64,000 nucleotides of DNA from Phosphoribacter sp037045045 (GTDB lineage Bacteria; Actinomycetota; Actinomycetes; Actinomycetales; Dermatophilaceae): NCBI GenBank assembly GCA_037045045.1, contig JBAOHL010000003.1:124001-188000 (forward strand), read 5' to 3'. The notes below the pieces were generated by a model. The model worked only from the letters and a program-made list of their open reading frames with translations. It did not search any database and was not told the origin of the DNA. Position 1 is the first letter of the stretch, and each line of letters begins with the position of its first letter. This document shows, in pieces, positions 31,406 through 40,445 of this stretch. The position numbers and the translations under genes were made by a program.

Positions 31406-32329
31406 GTGGCTCTTCCCGTCGCTCGCCCAGGCTGGGTGCGCCCCATCCTGCTGGCCAATCTTGTCGCCCAGGTGCTCATCGTCGTCACCGGTGGAGTCGT
31501 GCGGCTCACCGGAAGCGGGCTCGGATGCCCCGACTGGCCGACGTGTGCGCAGGGGTCGGTCGTCCCGGTGGCGGCTCAGGCGGAGGGCTTCCACAAGTTC
31601 GTCGAGTTCGGCAACCGGACCCTTACGGGGGTGCTCGTCGCTCTCGCTGTCGCCTCGCTGTGGGCCGTGGCGACTGCCCTGCCCCAGCGCCGCGGGCTGC
31701 GGCGGCTCGGGTGGTTGTTGATCGCCGGAATCCTCGCCCAGGCCGTCGTCGGCGGGATCACCGTGTGGACCGGGCTCAACCCGGCCATCGTCGCCTTCCA
31801 TTTTCTCGCGTCGATGGTTCTCGTCGCCGCCGCGGCGGCGCTGCTCAGGGGCGCGGAAGACGGACCTGGGGACGGTCAGCGCACCGTACTCGTCCACCCG
31901 CTCGTCGGGCGACTGGCCTGGTGGACCTTTGCCCTCGGGGGTGTCGTCCTCACGCTCGGCACCATCGTCACCGGGTCCGGGCCCCACTCCGGCGACGCCG
32001 ACCGACCGGCCCGCACGGGGTTCGACCCCCGGGTCGTGTCGTGGATCCACGCCGACGTCGTCATGGTGTTCCTCGGGCTCGTCGTCGCCGTCGTTGTGGC
32101 GCTGCGCGTCGCTGCCCCCCAGGCTGCGGCCCGACCGGCCGAAATCGACCGCGCCCGCCGGACGTGGACGACCGTGCTCGTCGTCGCCCTACTGCAAGGC
32201 GTCATCGGCTACGTCCAGTACTTCACCAACCTGCCCATCGTCCTCGTCGGCACTCACATGCTCGGGGCCGCCGTGCTGTCCCTGGCGCTCGTCAACGGCA
32301 CGCTCAACCTCTACCGCCACCCGGTGTAG
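31406..32329 (+). CDS. ctaA: Heme A synthase (COX15/CtaA family)
   Basis: 307 residues, eight predicted membrane helices in two four-helix halves. Hallmarks are VRLTGSGLGCPDWPTC at the first loop, EFGNRTLTG with the conserved Glu, AFHFLASMVLVA with a heme-ligand His, a second GSGPHSGD loop, SWIHADVVMVFLG and GTHMLGAAVL with further His residues. Converts heme O to heme A for aa3-type cytochrome oxidase. The heme O synthase gene ctaB lies 0.7 kb away on the opposite strand. Confidence 0.93.
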   Translation: MALPVARPGWVRPILLANLVAQVLIVVTGGVVRLTGSGLGCPDWPTCAQGSVVPVAAQAEGFHKFVEFGNRTLTGVLVALAVASLWAVATALPQRRGLRRLGWLLIAGILAQAVVGGITVWTGLNPAIVAFHFLASMVLVAAAAALLRGAEDGPGDGQRTVLVHPLVGRLAWWTFALGGVVLTLGTIVTGSGPHSGDADRPARTGFDPRVVSWIHADVVMVFLGLVVAVVVALRVAAPQAAARPAEIDRARRTWTTVLVVALLQGVIGYVQYFTNLPIVLVGTHMLGAAVLSLALVNGTLNLYRHPV

Positions 32330-32348
32330 CGATCGATGCGGCAACCCC

Positions 32349-32389
32349 TGTCAAGGGTACTTGACAGTCAAGGACACTTGACATAGCCT
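32349..32389 (+). promoter_or_regulatory. Strong promoter with two overlapping palindromic operators
   Basis: Consensus -35 TTGACA (32361-32366), 17-bp spacer and -10 TAGCCT (32384-32389), 6 nt before ATG 32396 (leaderless). Two dyads overlap it: TGTCAAG-GGTA-CTTGACA at 32349-32366 and GTCAAG-GACA-CTTGAC at 32367-32382. The -35 is part of the first dyad and the second fills the spacer, so a bound repressor would block RNA polymerase. The HTH protein encoded downstream is the obvious candidate. Confidence 0.8.
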
Positions 32390-32395
32390 GGGGAC

Positions 32396-32797
32396 ATGAT
32401 CACCTCAACGTCTGTCTTCAATCGTCTCGCCCTTGGGGTCCTGCTCGCCGGGGCCGTGTGGTCGGGGGTCCACGGCCGCTGGCCTGTCGTCGTCCTCTCG
32501 ATAGTCGGGGGCCTCTACGCCATCTGGGCGATCTGGCAGGTCAACCGGGGCCAGACGAGCGACGTCTCGCGTCTGGACTCCGCCCAGCCCCTCGACGAAC
32601 GCGACCGCGCGCTTCTCGACCGTGCCCTGGCGTGGGTAGGCGGCTTCGCCGTCCTGCTCGAGTTGGGGATCTTCCTCTGGCGGCTCGGCGCCGGCTTCGC
32701 CGACGACTGGGGCTCCTCGGTGCGCCTGCCGCTGCTGTGCGCAGTGTGGATCGTCGCCAACCGCGTGGTCGTGCGACGCGGCTCGATCCATGCATAA
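32396..32797 (+). CDS. Small multi-pass membrane protein
   Basis: 133 residues with about four membrane helices: LALGVLLAGAVWSGVHG, WPVVVLSIVGGLYAIWAIWQV, ALAWVGGFAVLLELGIFLWRLG and LPLLCAVWIVANRVVVRRG. A charged cytoplasmic loop (SRLDSAQPLDERDRALLDR) lies between helices 2 and 3. No family assigned. Its 3' end overlaps the HTH gene by 8 bp. Membrane protein plus YozG-like HTH pairs are common and self-regulated in Gram-positives; function mostly unknown. Confidence 0.8.
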   Translation: MITSTSVFNRLALGVLLAGAVWSGVHGRWPVVVLSIVGGLYAIWAIWQVNRGQTSDVSRLDSAQPLDERDRALLDRALAWVGGFAVLLELGIFLWRLGAGFADDWGSSVRLPLLCAVWIVANRVVVRRGSIHA

Positions 32798-33014
32798 CCT
32801 CGTCCGCGAACTGCGCGTGCACCGAGGGCTGAGCCAGGGGGCGCTCGGCGCAGCGCTGGGCGTCTCCCGGCAGACGGTCAACGCCATCGAGACGGGCAAG
32901 TACGATCCGTCGCTCCCCCTGGCGATCCGCCTGGCCCGCTACTTCGGGCATGCCGTGGAGGCGGTGTTCCTCCTCGACGAAGTGCCCGATGCCCAGGGAC
33001 TGCCCAGCCGGTGA
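32790..33014 (+). CDS. Small XRE-family transcriptional regulator (YozG-like)
   Basis: 74 residues. Nearly the whole chain is one helix-turn-helix domain: LVRELRVHRGLSQGALGAALGVSRQTVNAIETGKYDPSLPLAIRLARYFGHAVEAVFLLDE. The recognition helix is SRQTVNAIETGK. Dimeric binding fits the palindromes in front of the operon, so negative autoregulation is likely. Overlaps the preceding membrane-protein gene by 8 bp, implying translational coupling. Confidence 0.92.
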   Translation: MHNLVRELRVHRGLSQGALGAALGVSRQTVNAIETGKYDPSLPLAIRLARYFGHAVEAVFLLDEVPDAQGLPSR

Positions 33015-33078
33015 CCGGGATCCCGGCTCATCCCCTGGGCCGCCCGGCGCTCCCACCCTGCCTGCGGCCGCCGTGTCG

Positions 33079-34062
33079 TCAGTGGGCCAGCCCGGGCAGC
33101 GGGAGATAGACCAGCGGGTCCACCGCCACCGCGACGAACAGGACCGTGAGGTAGCTGATCGACAGGTGGAACAGGCGCATCGGGCGCAATTCGGCCTGCG
33201 GCGACCCCGTCACCGCGTGGTGGTGCAGCCGGTGCGCCTCGGCGAGGAAGACCGCCCCGCAGAGCAGTGCGCCCACGGCGTACACCCAGCCGACCCGCCC
33301 GACGGGAACCAGCGCCAACGACGTGAGCACCATCGCCCACGAGTACCCGAGGATCCGGCGCGACACCGCGACGAACGGCGCGACGACGGGCAGCATCGGC
33401 ACCCGGGCGGCCTGGTAGTCGTCCTTGAACTTCATCGACAGCGGCCAGTAGTGCGGCGGGGTCCAGAAGAAGATGACGAGGAAGAGCACGACCGCCGACC
33501 ACGACACCGCGTCGGTGACCGCCGACCAGCCGATGAGCACCGGCATACAGCCCGCGGCGCCGCCCCAGACGATGTTCTGCGGGGTGCGGCGCTTGAGCAC
33601 CACCGAATAAATCCCCACGTAGAACCCGAACGCGCCGAGCGCGAGCAGCGCCGAGAGCCAGTTGACGAAGACACCGAGCACGAGCGTCGAGACGACGGCG
33701 AGAACGACCCCGAAGGTCACCGCGGCCCGGGTGCTCACCGTCCCGGTGACGAGGGGACGGCTGGCGGTGCGGTTCATCATCGCGTCGATGTCGCGGTCGA
33801 TGACACAGTTGAGGGTGTTGGCCGCCCCGGCCGACAGCGTGCCGCCGACGAGCGTGGCCAAGACCAAACCGAGCGGCGGTATGCCGCGTGCCGCGAGGAA
33901 CATCGTCGGCACTGTCGTGATGAGCAGCAGCTCGATGATCCGCAGCTTCATCAGCGCGAGGTACTGCCCGGCCCGGAAGCGCACGCCGTGCCCGACCGAG
34001 CTCGGGGTCGACGCCAGCTCGGCGCGGGGGTCCACGTCGGCGCGCGGGTCGACAGCAGTCAC
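33079..34062 (-). CDS. ctaB: Heme O synthase (protoheme IX farnesyltransferase)
   Basis: 327 residues of the UbiA prenyltransferase family with about nine membrane helices. Prenyl-diphosphate/Mg site NTLNCVIDRDIDAMMNRTASRPL near residues 96-118 and the second conserved loop WTPPHYWPLSMKFKDDYQAARVPMLPVV. Attaches farnesyl to protoheme to give heme O, the CtaA substrate. GTG 34062 with GAAGGA upstream. Divergent from tkt, the classical actinobacterial arrangement. Confidence 0.94.
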   Translation of the reverse strand: MTAVDPRADVDPRAELASTPSSVGHGVRFRAGQYLALMKLRIIELLLITTVPTMFLAARGIPPLGLVLATLVGGTLSAGAANTLNCVIDRDIDAMMNRTASRPLVTGTVSTRAAVTFGVVLAVVSTLVLGVFVNWLSALLALGAFGFYVGIYSVVLKRRTPQNIVWGGAAGCMPVLIGWSAVTDAVSWSAVVLFLVIFFWTPPHYWPLSMKFKDDYQAARVPMLPVVAPFVAVSRRILGYSWAMVLTSLALVPVGRVGWVYAVGALLCGAVFLAEAHRLHHHAVTGSPQAELRPMRLFHLSISYLTVLFVAVAVDPLVYLPLPGLAH

Positions 34063-34244
34063 GGTGTCCTTCGCGGTCGGCGGGTGTGGAGGCAGCCTCG
34101 ACGCAGCCCCTCGCCCAGCATAACCGGGGCTCGACCCCGGGATGCCCGCCCCCCTTGGTGACTGGGCAGCGCTGGGCGCCGACACGCGATGCGGCGAGAG
34201 CCCAGGGCAGGGATCCGCTTCGCGGCTCCCCCCGTCGACGGCAC

Positions 34245-34250
34245 TAGGCT
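34245..34250 (+). promoter_or_regulatory. -10-like TAGGCT upstream of tkt
   Basis: TAGGCT followed by a 28-nt leader with the strong ribosome-binding site GAAGGAGG. No clear -35. The rest of the 216-bp ctaB-tkt gap shows no gene. Confidence 0.4.
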
Positions 34251-34278
34251 CCAATCGACCGCCCCGAAGGAGGCCCCC

Positions 34279-36540
34279 GTGAGCCCTCGACCCTCTGGCC
34301 GTTCCTCGATTCTCGCGGTACGCGACGAGCACCTGGCCCGCCCGAGAGCCAGCAAGGCCGGCTGGTCCGACCTCGACGTCCGGGCGGTCGACACCGCCCG
34401 GATCCTCGCCGCCGACGCCGTGCAGAAGGTCGGCAACGGCCACCCGGGCACCGCCATGTCGCTGGCCCCGGCGGCCTACCTGCTGTACCAGAACGTCATG
34501 GTCCACGACCCTGCGGACCCGGCCTGGCTCGGGCGCGACCGGTTCGTCCTGTCGTGCGGGCACTCGAGCCTGACCCAGTACGTCCAGCTCTACCTGTCCG
34601 GCTACGGCCTCGAGCTGTCCGACCTGCAAGCCCTGCGCACCTGGGGCAGCCTCACTCCCGGCCACCCGGAAGTCCACCACACCGCCGGCGTGGAGATCAC
34701 TACGGGCCCGCTGGGTTCCGGGCTGGCCAGCGCCGTGGGCATGGCGATGGCCCAGCGCCGCCAACGCGGCCTGCTCGACCCCGAGGCCGCAGCGGGCGAG
34801 AGCGTCTTCGACCACCACATCTACGTCCTGGCCAGCGACGGCGACATCATGGAGGGCGTCACCCACGAGGCGAGCGCCCTCGCCGGGCACCAGGAGCTGG
34901 GCAACCTCGTCGTCGTCTACGACCAGAACGAGATCTCGATCGAGGACGACACCGACATCTCGTTCTCCGAGGACGTGGCCACGCGATATGCGGCATACGG
35001 CTGGGACGTGCGGGTCGTCGACTGGCGCGGCCCGACGCCGGACGGGAGCACCTACGTCGAGGACGTCGACGCCCTGCTCGCGGCGATCGAAGCCGGCAAG
35101 AAGGTCCGCACGAAGCCCACCCTCGTCGTGTTGCGCACGATCATCGCCTGGCCGGCGCCGACGAAGCAGGACACCGGCGCGGCGCACGGCTCGGCCCTCG
35201 GGGCGCCGGAGCTCGCGGCGACCAAATCCGCGCTCGGCTTCGACCCGGCGGTGGCCTTCCCGCACGAGCGCGCCGTGCTCGCCCACGCCCGCAAGGTCGC
35301 GGCGCGGGGCAAGGCCGCGCATCGCGCCTGGAACCGCCGGTATGCCTCGTGGCGCAAGGCCCAGCCGGACCGGGCCGCCCTGCTCGACCGGCTCCTCGAG
35401 CGGCAACTGCCCGACGGGTTCGAGCGGGCCATACCGACCTGGCCGGCCGACCCCAAGGGTGTGGCCACCCGGGCTGCGTCCGGCACAATCCTCACCGCCC
35501 TGGCCCCGGTGCTGCCCGAGCTCTGGGGCGGGTCGGCGGACCTCGCCGAGTCCAACAACACGACGATGACCGGCGAGCCCTCGTTCATCCCCACCCGGCG
35601 CCAGACCCGGCAGTGGCAGGGCGGGCCCTACGGCCGCGTGCTGCACTTCGGCATCCGCGAGTTCGGGATGGGCGCGATCCTCAACGGCATGGCCCTCGAG
35701 GGCCTGACCCGTCCGTACGGCGGGACGTTCCTCGTTTTCTCCGACTACATGCGCGGTGCGGTGCGCCTCGCGGCGATCCAGCGCCTACCGGTGACCTTCG
35801 TGTGGACCCACGACTCGATCGGTCTCGGCGAGGACGGTCCGACCCACCAGCCGGTCGAGCACCTCGCCGCCCTGCGGGCCATGCCGGGCCTGGACGTCGT
35901 GCGACCCGCCGACGCCAACGAGACCGCCGTCGTCTGGGCACAGATCCTGCGCAACGCCCGACCCGCCGCCTTGGCATTGTCCCGGCAGGCGCTGCCGGTC
36001 CTCGACCGTCGCCGCCACCGCCCGGCCGCAGGAGCGGCCCGGGGTGGGTACGTCCTCATCGACGGCGGCGCCGACGGCCGGCAGGCGCCCGAGGTCGTCC
36101 TCGTCGCCACCGGGTCGGAGGTCACGGTGGCGCTCGGCGCCCGGGACCTGCTCGAGAAGGCCCAGATCCGCACCCGCGTGGTGAGCATGCCGTGCCGGGA
36201 ATGGTTCGACGCCCAAGGCGCGGCCTACCGGGACCGGGTTCTTCCCCCGTCTGTGGCTGCCCGGGTGTCGGTCGAGGCCGGGGTGAGCATGGGCTGGCGC
36301 GAGGTCGTCGGCGACGCCGGGCGGATCGTCGGCATCGACCACTTCGGGGCCTCGGCGGACGCGGCGACCCTGTTCCGCGAGTTCGGGTTCACGCCGGAGG
36401 CCGTGGCCGCGGCGGCCAAGGCGTCCCTCGCGGCGGCCCGCTCGGGCGAGGCATCACCGGGCGGGGTGCGACCGCGCACGACGACCCCTCGGGCGACCCG
36501 CACTCCCGCACCGTTAGCTGCGAGGGGACGGCGCGGATGA
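34279..36540 (+). CDS. tkt: Transketolase
   Basis: 753 residues, slightly long because of N-terminal (about 30 residues) and C-terminal (RPRTTTPRATRTPAPLAARGRRG) extensions. ThDP motif GDGDIMEG...N reads ASDGDIMEGVTHEASALAGHQELGNLVVVYDQNEIS. Substrate-binding KVGNGHPGTAMSLAP and HDSIGLGEDGPTHQPVEHLAALRAMP are intact, as is the pyrimidine-domain TYGGTFLVFSDYMRGAVRLAA-like stretch. Transfers two-carbon units in the pentose phosphate pathway. GTG start with GAAGGAGG. tal starts inside its stop codon. Confidence 0.96.
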   Translation: MSPRPSGRSSILAVRDEHLARPRASKAGWSDLDVRAVDTARILAADAVQKVGNGHPGTAMSLAPAAYLLYQNVMVHDPADPAWLGRDRFVLSCGHSSLTQYVQLYLSGYGLELSDLQALRTWGSLTPGHPEVHHTAGVEITTGPLGSGLASAVGMAMAQRRQRGLLDPEAAAGESVFDHHIYVLASDGDIMEGVTHEASALAGHQELGNLVVVYDQNEISIEDDTDISFSEDVATRYAAYGWDVRVVDWRGPTPDGSTYVEDVDALLAAIEAGKKVRTKPTLVVLRTIIAWPAPTKQDTGAAHGSALGAPELAATKSALGFDPAVAFPHERAVLAHARKVAARGKAAHRAWNRRYASWRKAQPDRAALLDRLLERQLPDGFERAIPTWPADPKGVATRAASGTILTALAPVLPELWGGSADLAESNNTTMTGEPSFIPTRRQTRQWQGGPYGRVLHFGIREFGMGAILNGMALEGLTRPYGGTFLVFSDYMRGAVRLAAIQRLPVTFVWTHDSIGLGEDGPTHQPVEHLAALRAMPGLDVVRPADANETAVVWAQILRNARPAALALSRQALPVLDRRRHRPAAGAARGGYVLIDGGADGRQAPEVVLVATGSEVTVALGARDLLEKAQIRTRVVSMPCREWFDAQGAAYRDRVLPPSVAARVSVEAGVSMGWREVVGDAGRIVGIDHFGASADAATLFREFGFTPEAVAAAAKASLAAARSGEASPGGVRPRTTTPRATRTPAPLAARGRRG

Positions 36541-37643
36541 CCGACCACCTCGCAGCCCTCACCGCCGCCGGAGTCTCGGTGTGGCTCGACGACCTGTCCC
36601 GCACCCGCGTGACGAGCGGGAGCCTGGCCGCGCTCGTCCGGGACAAGCACGTCACCGGCGTCACGACGAACCCGACGATCTTCCAGGCCGCGGTCGGTTC
36701 GGGTGCGGCATACGACGACCAGATCGCCGGCCTCGCGGCGGCAGGCAAGAGCGTCGAGGAGGTCGTCCTCGCGTGCACCACCGACGACGTCCGCGATGCC
36801 TGCGACCTGTTCCGCGAGGTCAACGAGCGCACCGACGGGATCGACGGGCGAGTGTCGATCGAAGTCGACCCGCGGCTGGCCCGGGACGCCACCGCGACGA
36901 TCGCCCAGGCGGCCGCCCTGCATGCCACGGTCGGCCGCGACAACCTGCTCGTGAAGATTCCCGCGACCGTCGAGGGACTGGCGGCGATCACCGCGACGAT
37001 CGCCGACGGGATCAGCGTCAACGTCACCCTGATCTTCGGGTTGGACCGCTACCGGGCGGTGATGCACGCGTTTCTCGACGGGCTGGAACACGCCCACGCG
37101 GCCGGGCACGACCTGAGCCGGATCCACTCGGTCGCCTCGTTCTTCGTCTCCCGGGTCGACACCGAGGTGGACAAACGACTCACCGCCCTGGGCACGCCCG
37201 AGGCGGCCGCCCTCAAGGGCAAGGCCGCGGTCGCCAACGCCAGGTTGGCCTACCAGGCCTACGAAGAGGTCTTCTCCACCCCCCGCTGGCGCGGCCTGGC
37301 CGACGACGGGGCCCGTCCCCAGCGACCCCTGTGGGCCTCGACGGGGGTCAAGGACCCCGCTTACCCCGACACCCTCTACGTCACCCAGTTGGTCGCGCCC
37401 GGCACCGTCAACACGATGCCCGAGAAGACCCTCGACGCGGTTGCGGACCACGGCGACATCCACGGGGACACCATCACCGGGGAGTATGCCGCCGCGCAGG
37501 CCGCGCTCGACGGCATCGAGGATCTCGGTATCTCCTACACCGACGTCGTCGCCGTGCTCGAAGACGAGGGGCTGGCCAAGTTCGAGACGTCCTGGCAGGC
37601 CCTGCTCGCCGACGTCGCGGCGCAGATGAAGGGACCGCGCTGA
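36537..37643 (+). CDS. tal: Transaldolase
   Basis: 368 residues. Schiff-base lysine in DNLLVKIPATVEGL, substrate motif GVTTNPTIFQAAV and C-terminal NTMPEKTLDAVADHG. The length and SRVDTEVDKRL pattern fit the actinobacterial type. Three-carbon transfer between sugar phosphates in the pentose phosphate pathway. ATG overlaps the tkt stop by 4 bp. No pgi lies between tal and zwf, unlike in several actinobacteria. Confidence 0.96.
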   Translation: MTDHLAALTAAGVSVWLDDLSRTRVTSGSLAALVRDKHVTGVTTNPTIFQAAVGSGAAYDDQIAGLAAAGKSVEEVVLACTTDDVRDACDLFREVNERTDGIDGRVSIEVDPRLARDATATIAQAAALHATVGRDNLLVKIPATVEGLAAITATIADGISVNVTLIFGLDRYRAVMHAFLDGLEHAHAAGHDLSRIHSVASFFVSRVDTEVDKRLTALGTPEAAALKGKAAVANARLAYQAYEEVFSTPRWRGLADDGARPQRPLWASTGVKDPAYPDTLYVTQLVAPGTVNTMPEKTLDAVADHGDIHGDTITGEYAAAQAALDGIEDLGISYTDVVAVLEDEGLAKFETSWQALLADVAAQMKGPR

Positions 37644-37720
37644 CCCGGGCGCCCGGCAGGCACGGCGCCTTGCACGGCACCGGCTCGGGCGGCATACCCC
37701 GTCGGCGGGCCGACCCGCGC

Positions 37721-37726
37721 TAGGCT
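37721..37726 (+). promoter_or_regulatory. -10-like TAGGCT upstream of zwf
   Basis: TAGGCT identical to the box before tkt, with a 29-nt leader to the zwf start containing GGGGAGGGG. A GGCATAC motif copy lies just upstream at 37691. Confidence 0.4.
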
Positions 37727-37755
37727 CGCAGCCCCAACGACGATGGGGAGGGGCA

Positions 37756-39297
37756 TTGAGACCCAAGCGTGTGGCCGCAGGGGTCAACCCGCTGCGCGAC
37801 CCCCGCGACCGACGATTGCCGCGCATCGCCGGACCGTGCGGCATGGTCCTCTTCGGCGTCACCGGAGACCTCGCCCGCAAGAAGCTCATGCCGGCGATCT
37901 ACGACCTGGCCAACCGGGGGTTGCTGCCGCCCGGCTTCTCGCTCGTCGGGTTCGCCCGCCGCGACTGGGCCGACCAAGACTTCGGGGCGATCGTCCACGA
38001 CTCGGTGCGGCAGTACGCCCGGACCCCCTTCCGTGAGGAGGTCTGGGAGGGCCTCGCCGCCGGGATCCGGTTCGTGCCCGGGACCTTCGATGACGACGCC
38101 GCGTTCGACCTGCTCGCCGCGACCGTGCACCAGCTCGAGGCCGAGCGGGGCACCGGGGGCAACCTCGCGTTCTACTTGTCCATCCCGCCGGGCTTCTTCG
38201 CCCAGGTGTGCCAACAGCTCGACCGCTCCGGTCTGGCCCGCCAGGACGGCAAGGGCTGGCGCCGGGTGGTCATCGAGAAGCCCTTCGGTCACGACCTGCG
38301 CTCGGCCCGCGAGCTCAACGAGATCGTCGCCACGGTGTTCCCGCCGGACTCGGTGTTCCGGATCGACCACTACCTCGGCAAGGAGACGGTCCAGAACCTG
38401 CTGGCGGTCCGCTTCGCCAACCAGCTGTTCGAGCCGCTGTGGAACGCCAGCTACGTCGACCACGTCCAGATCACCATGGCCGAGGACGTCGGCATCGGCG
38501 GCCGAGCCGGCTACTACGACGGCATCGGCGCGGCCCGAGACGTCATCCAGAACCACCTGCTGCAGTTGCTGGCCCTCACGGCGATGGAGGAGCCGGTGTC
38601 GTTCGAGGCCAAGGACTTGCGCGCCGAGAAGGCGAAGGTCCTCTCGGCGGTTCGGGTGCCCCGCGACATCGGCGCGAACACGGCCATCGGGCAGTATGCC
38701 GCGGGCTGGCAGGGCGGCGAGAAGGTCGTGGGGTACCTGCAGGAGACCGGGGTCGCCCCCGGCTCGCGCACCGAGACGTATGCCGCCGTCCGGCTCGACG
38801 TCGAGACGCGTCGGTGGGCGGGTGTGCCGTTCTACCTGCGCACCGGCAAGCGCCTCGGCAAACGGGTCACCGAGATCGCCCTGGTGTTCAAGAAGGCGCC
38901 CTGGCTGCCGTTCGACGCGACCGCGACGGAGGAACTCGGCCAGAACGCCATCGTCATCCGGGTCCAGCCGGACGAGGGCATCACCTTGCGGTTCGGGTCC
39001 AAGGTGCCAGGCACCCAGCTCGAGGTTCGGGACGTGACGATGGACTTCGGATACGGGTCCTCGTTCACCGAGTCCTCGCCGGAGGCGTACGAGCGGCTCA
39101 TCCTCGACGTGCTGCTCGGGGACCCCCCGCTGTTCCCACGGCACGAGGAGGTCGAGTTGTCCTGGCAGATCCTCGATCCGATCGAGCGGTGGTGGGCCCG
39201 TCACGGGCGGCCCGGACAATACCCGGCCGGTGGTTGGGGGCCGGCGTCCAGTGACGCGATGCTGGCCCGGGACGGTCGGCGGTGGAGGAACCCGTGA
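37756..39297 (+). CDS. zwf: Glucose-6-phosphate 1-dehydrogenase
   Basis: 513 residues. Nucleotide-binding GVTGDLARKKLMPAIYDL, active site RIDHYLGKETVQNLLAVRF with the catalytic His, EKPFGHD and YLRTGKRL. First committed step of the oxidative pentose phosphate pathway, supplying NADPH. Start is TTG at 37756, chosen because GGGGAGGGG lies 5 nt upstream; the family similarity begins about 20 codons later. opcA overlaps its stop by 4 bp, in keeping with OpcA being its allosteric partner. Confidence 0.95.
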   Translation: MRPKRVAAGVNPLRDPRDRRLPRIAGPCGMVLFGVTGDLARKKLMPAIYDLANRGLLPPGFSLVGFARRDWADQDFGAIVHDSVRQYARTPFREEVWEGLAAGIRFVPGTFDDDAAFDLLAATVHQLEAERGTGGNLAFYLSIPPGFFAQVCQQLDRSGLARQDGKGWRRVVIEKPFGHDLRSARELNEIVATVFPPDSVFRIDHYLGKETVQNLLAVRFANQLFEPLWNASYVDHVQITMAEDVGIGGRAGYYDGIGAARDVIQNHLLQLLALTAMEEPVSFEAKDLRAEKAKVLSAVRVPRDIGANTAIGQYAAGWQGGEKVVGYLQETGVAPGSRTETYAAVRLDVETRRWAGVPFYLRTGKRLGKRVTEIALVFKKAPWLPFDATATEELGQNAIVIRVQPDEGITLRFGSKVPGTQLEVRDVTMDFGYGSSFTESSPEAYERLILDVLLGDPPLFPRHEEVELSWQILDPIERWWARHGRPGQYPAGGWGPASSDAMLARDGRRWRNP

Positions 39298-40445
39298 TCA
39301 TCGACCTGCCGCACACCTCGGCCGCGACGATCGGCAAGAAACTCGTCCAACTGCGCAACGATGTCGGCGCCATGACACTGGGCCGGGTGCTCACTCTCGT
39401 CGTCGTCGTCGACGACGAGAGCGCCGACGAGGTCATCGACGTGGCCAACGAGGCCAGCCGTCAACATCCCAGCCGGATCGTCGTCGTCGTGTCGGGGACC
39501 CGCCGGGGGGCCAGCCGCCTCGACGGGCAGATCCGAGTCGGCGGAGACGCCGGCGCCAGCGAGGTCGTCGTCCTGCGCGTGTTCGGCGAGCTCGCCGGAC
39601 ACGGGCAGAGCGTCGTCGTGCCGCTGCTGCTCGCGGATTCGCCCGTGGTCGCGTGGTGGCCCCGGGCGGCGCCGGCGGACCTGCGCACCGATCCCATCGC
39701 CCAGATGGCCAGCCGTCGGATCACCGACGCCGCCGAAAGCCCCAACCCGCGGCTCATGCTGGGGCGCCTCGCCCAGACGTACCAGGCCGGCGACACCGAC
39801 ATGTCGTGGACCCGGCTGACCCTGTGGCGAGCGCTGTTGGCCGCTGCCCTCGACGGGCCGCCGTACGAACCGGTGACGGCGGCCGCCGTTGCCGGGGCTG
39901 GCGACTCCCCCTCGACCGACCTGCTGGCGGCCTGGCTCGGGGTGGCCTTGCAGGTGCCCGTGACCCGGGTCCGCACCCCCCACGGCAGTGGGATCCGCAG
40001 CGTGCGACTGGAACGTCCAAGCGGCCCCATCGACCTGGTGCGCCCGGGGGATCTCGTCGCGACGATGACTCAACCCGGCCAGCCCGACCGACGGATCAGC
40101 CTGCGTCGGCGCGGTGACGCCGAGTGCCTCGCCGACGAGTTGCGCCGGCTCGATCCCGACCAGACCTACGGCGATGTGCTTCGGCGCGGGCTCCCGATGT
40201 TGCCCAGGTCCGGTCGCGGCGCCACCAGCGCACCGTCGCTGTCCGAGGCTCGACGGCGGGCCGAGCGACTGCGGCGCAACCGGTCGGCGCAACTGGCCGC
40301 GTCGATGGTCACGACGCCACCGCCGGAACTGTCCGCCACAGACTCTGCCCAGACGGTTCGGCGGGCAACCGCGCGGCGGCTGGTCGGAACGGCGACGAAG
40401 CCCGCGAAGGCCGTCGCCGCCCGCGCCCGGAAGTCGCCGTCGTGA
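39294..40445 (+). CDS. opcA: Glucose-6-phosphate dehydrogenase assembly protein OpcA
   Basis: 383 residues. VIIDLPHTSAATIGKKLVQLRNDVGAMTLGRVLTLVVV at the N-terminus and ADSPVVAWWPRAAPADLRTDPIAQMASRRITDA in the centre are OpcA signatures. OpcA is needed for assembly and redox control of Zwf in actinobacteria and cyanobacteria. GTG 39294 is preferred over GTG 39282: it has GGTGGAGGA at good spacing, forms a GTGA overlap with zwf, and begins where homologues begin. A basic Ala-rich tail ends the protein. Confidence 0.94.
   Translation: MIIDLPHTSAATIGKKLVQLRNDVGAMTLGRVLTLVVVVDDESADEVIDVANEASRQHPSRIVVVVSGTRRGASRLDGQIRVGGDAGASEVVVLRVFGELAGHGQSVVVPLLLADSPVVAWWPRAAPADLRTDPIAQMASRRITDAAESPNPRLMLGRLAQTYQAGDTDMSWTRLTLWRALLAAALDGPPYEPVTAAAVAGAGDSPSTDLLAAWLGVALQVPVTRVRTPHGSGIRSVRLERPSGPIDLVRPGDLVATMTQPGQPDRRISLRRRGDAECLADELRRLDPDQTYGDVLRRGLPMLPRSGRGATSAPSLSEARRRAERLRRNRSAQLAASMVTTPPPELSATDSAQTVRRATARRLVGTATKPAKAVAARARKSPS

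Noticed and set aside
34554..37643. Long open frame (about 1029 codons) spanning tkt and tal
   Set aside because: Only its last third, from 36537, is real (tal); the rest is Arg/Pro/Gly-rich antisense-like sequence over tkt, a GC-rich frame artefact.
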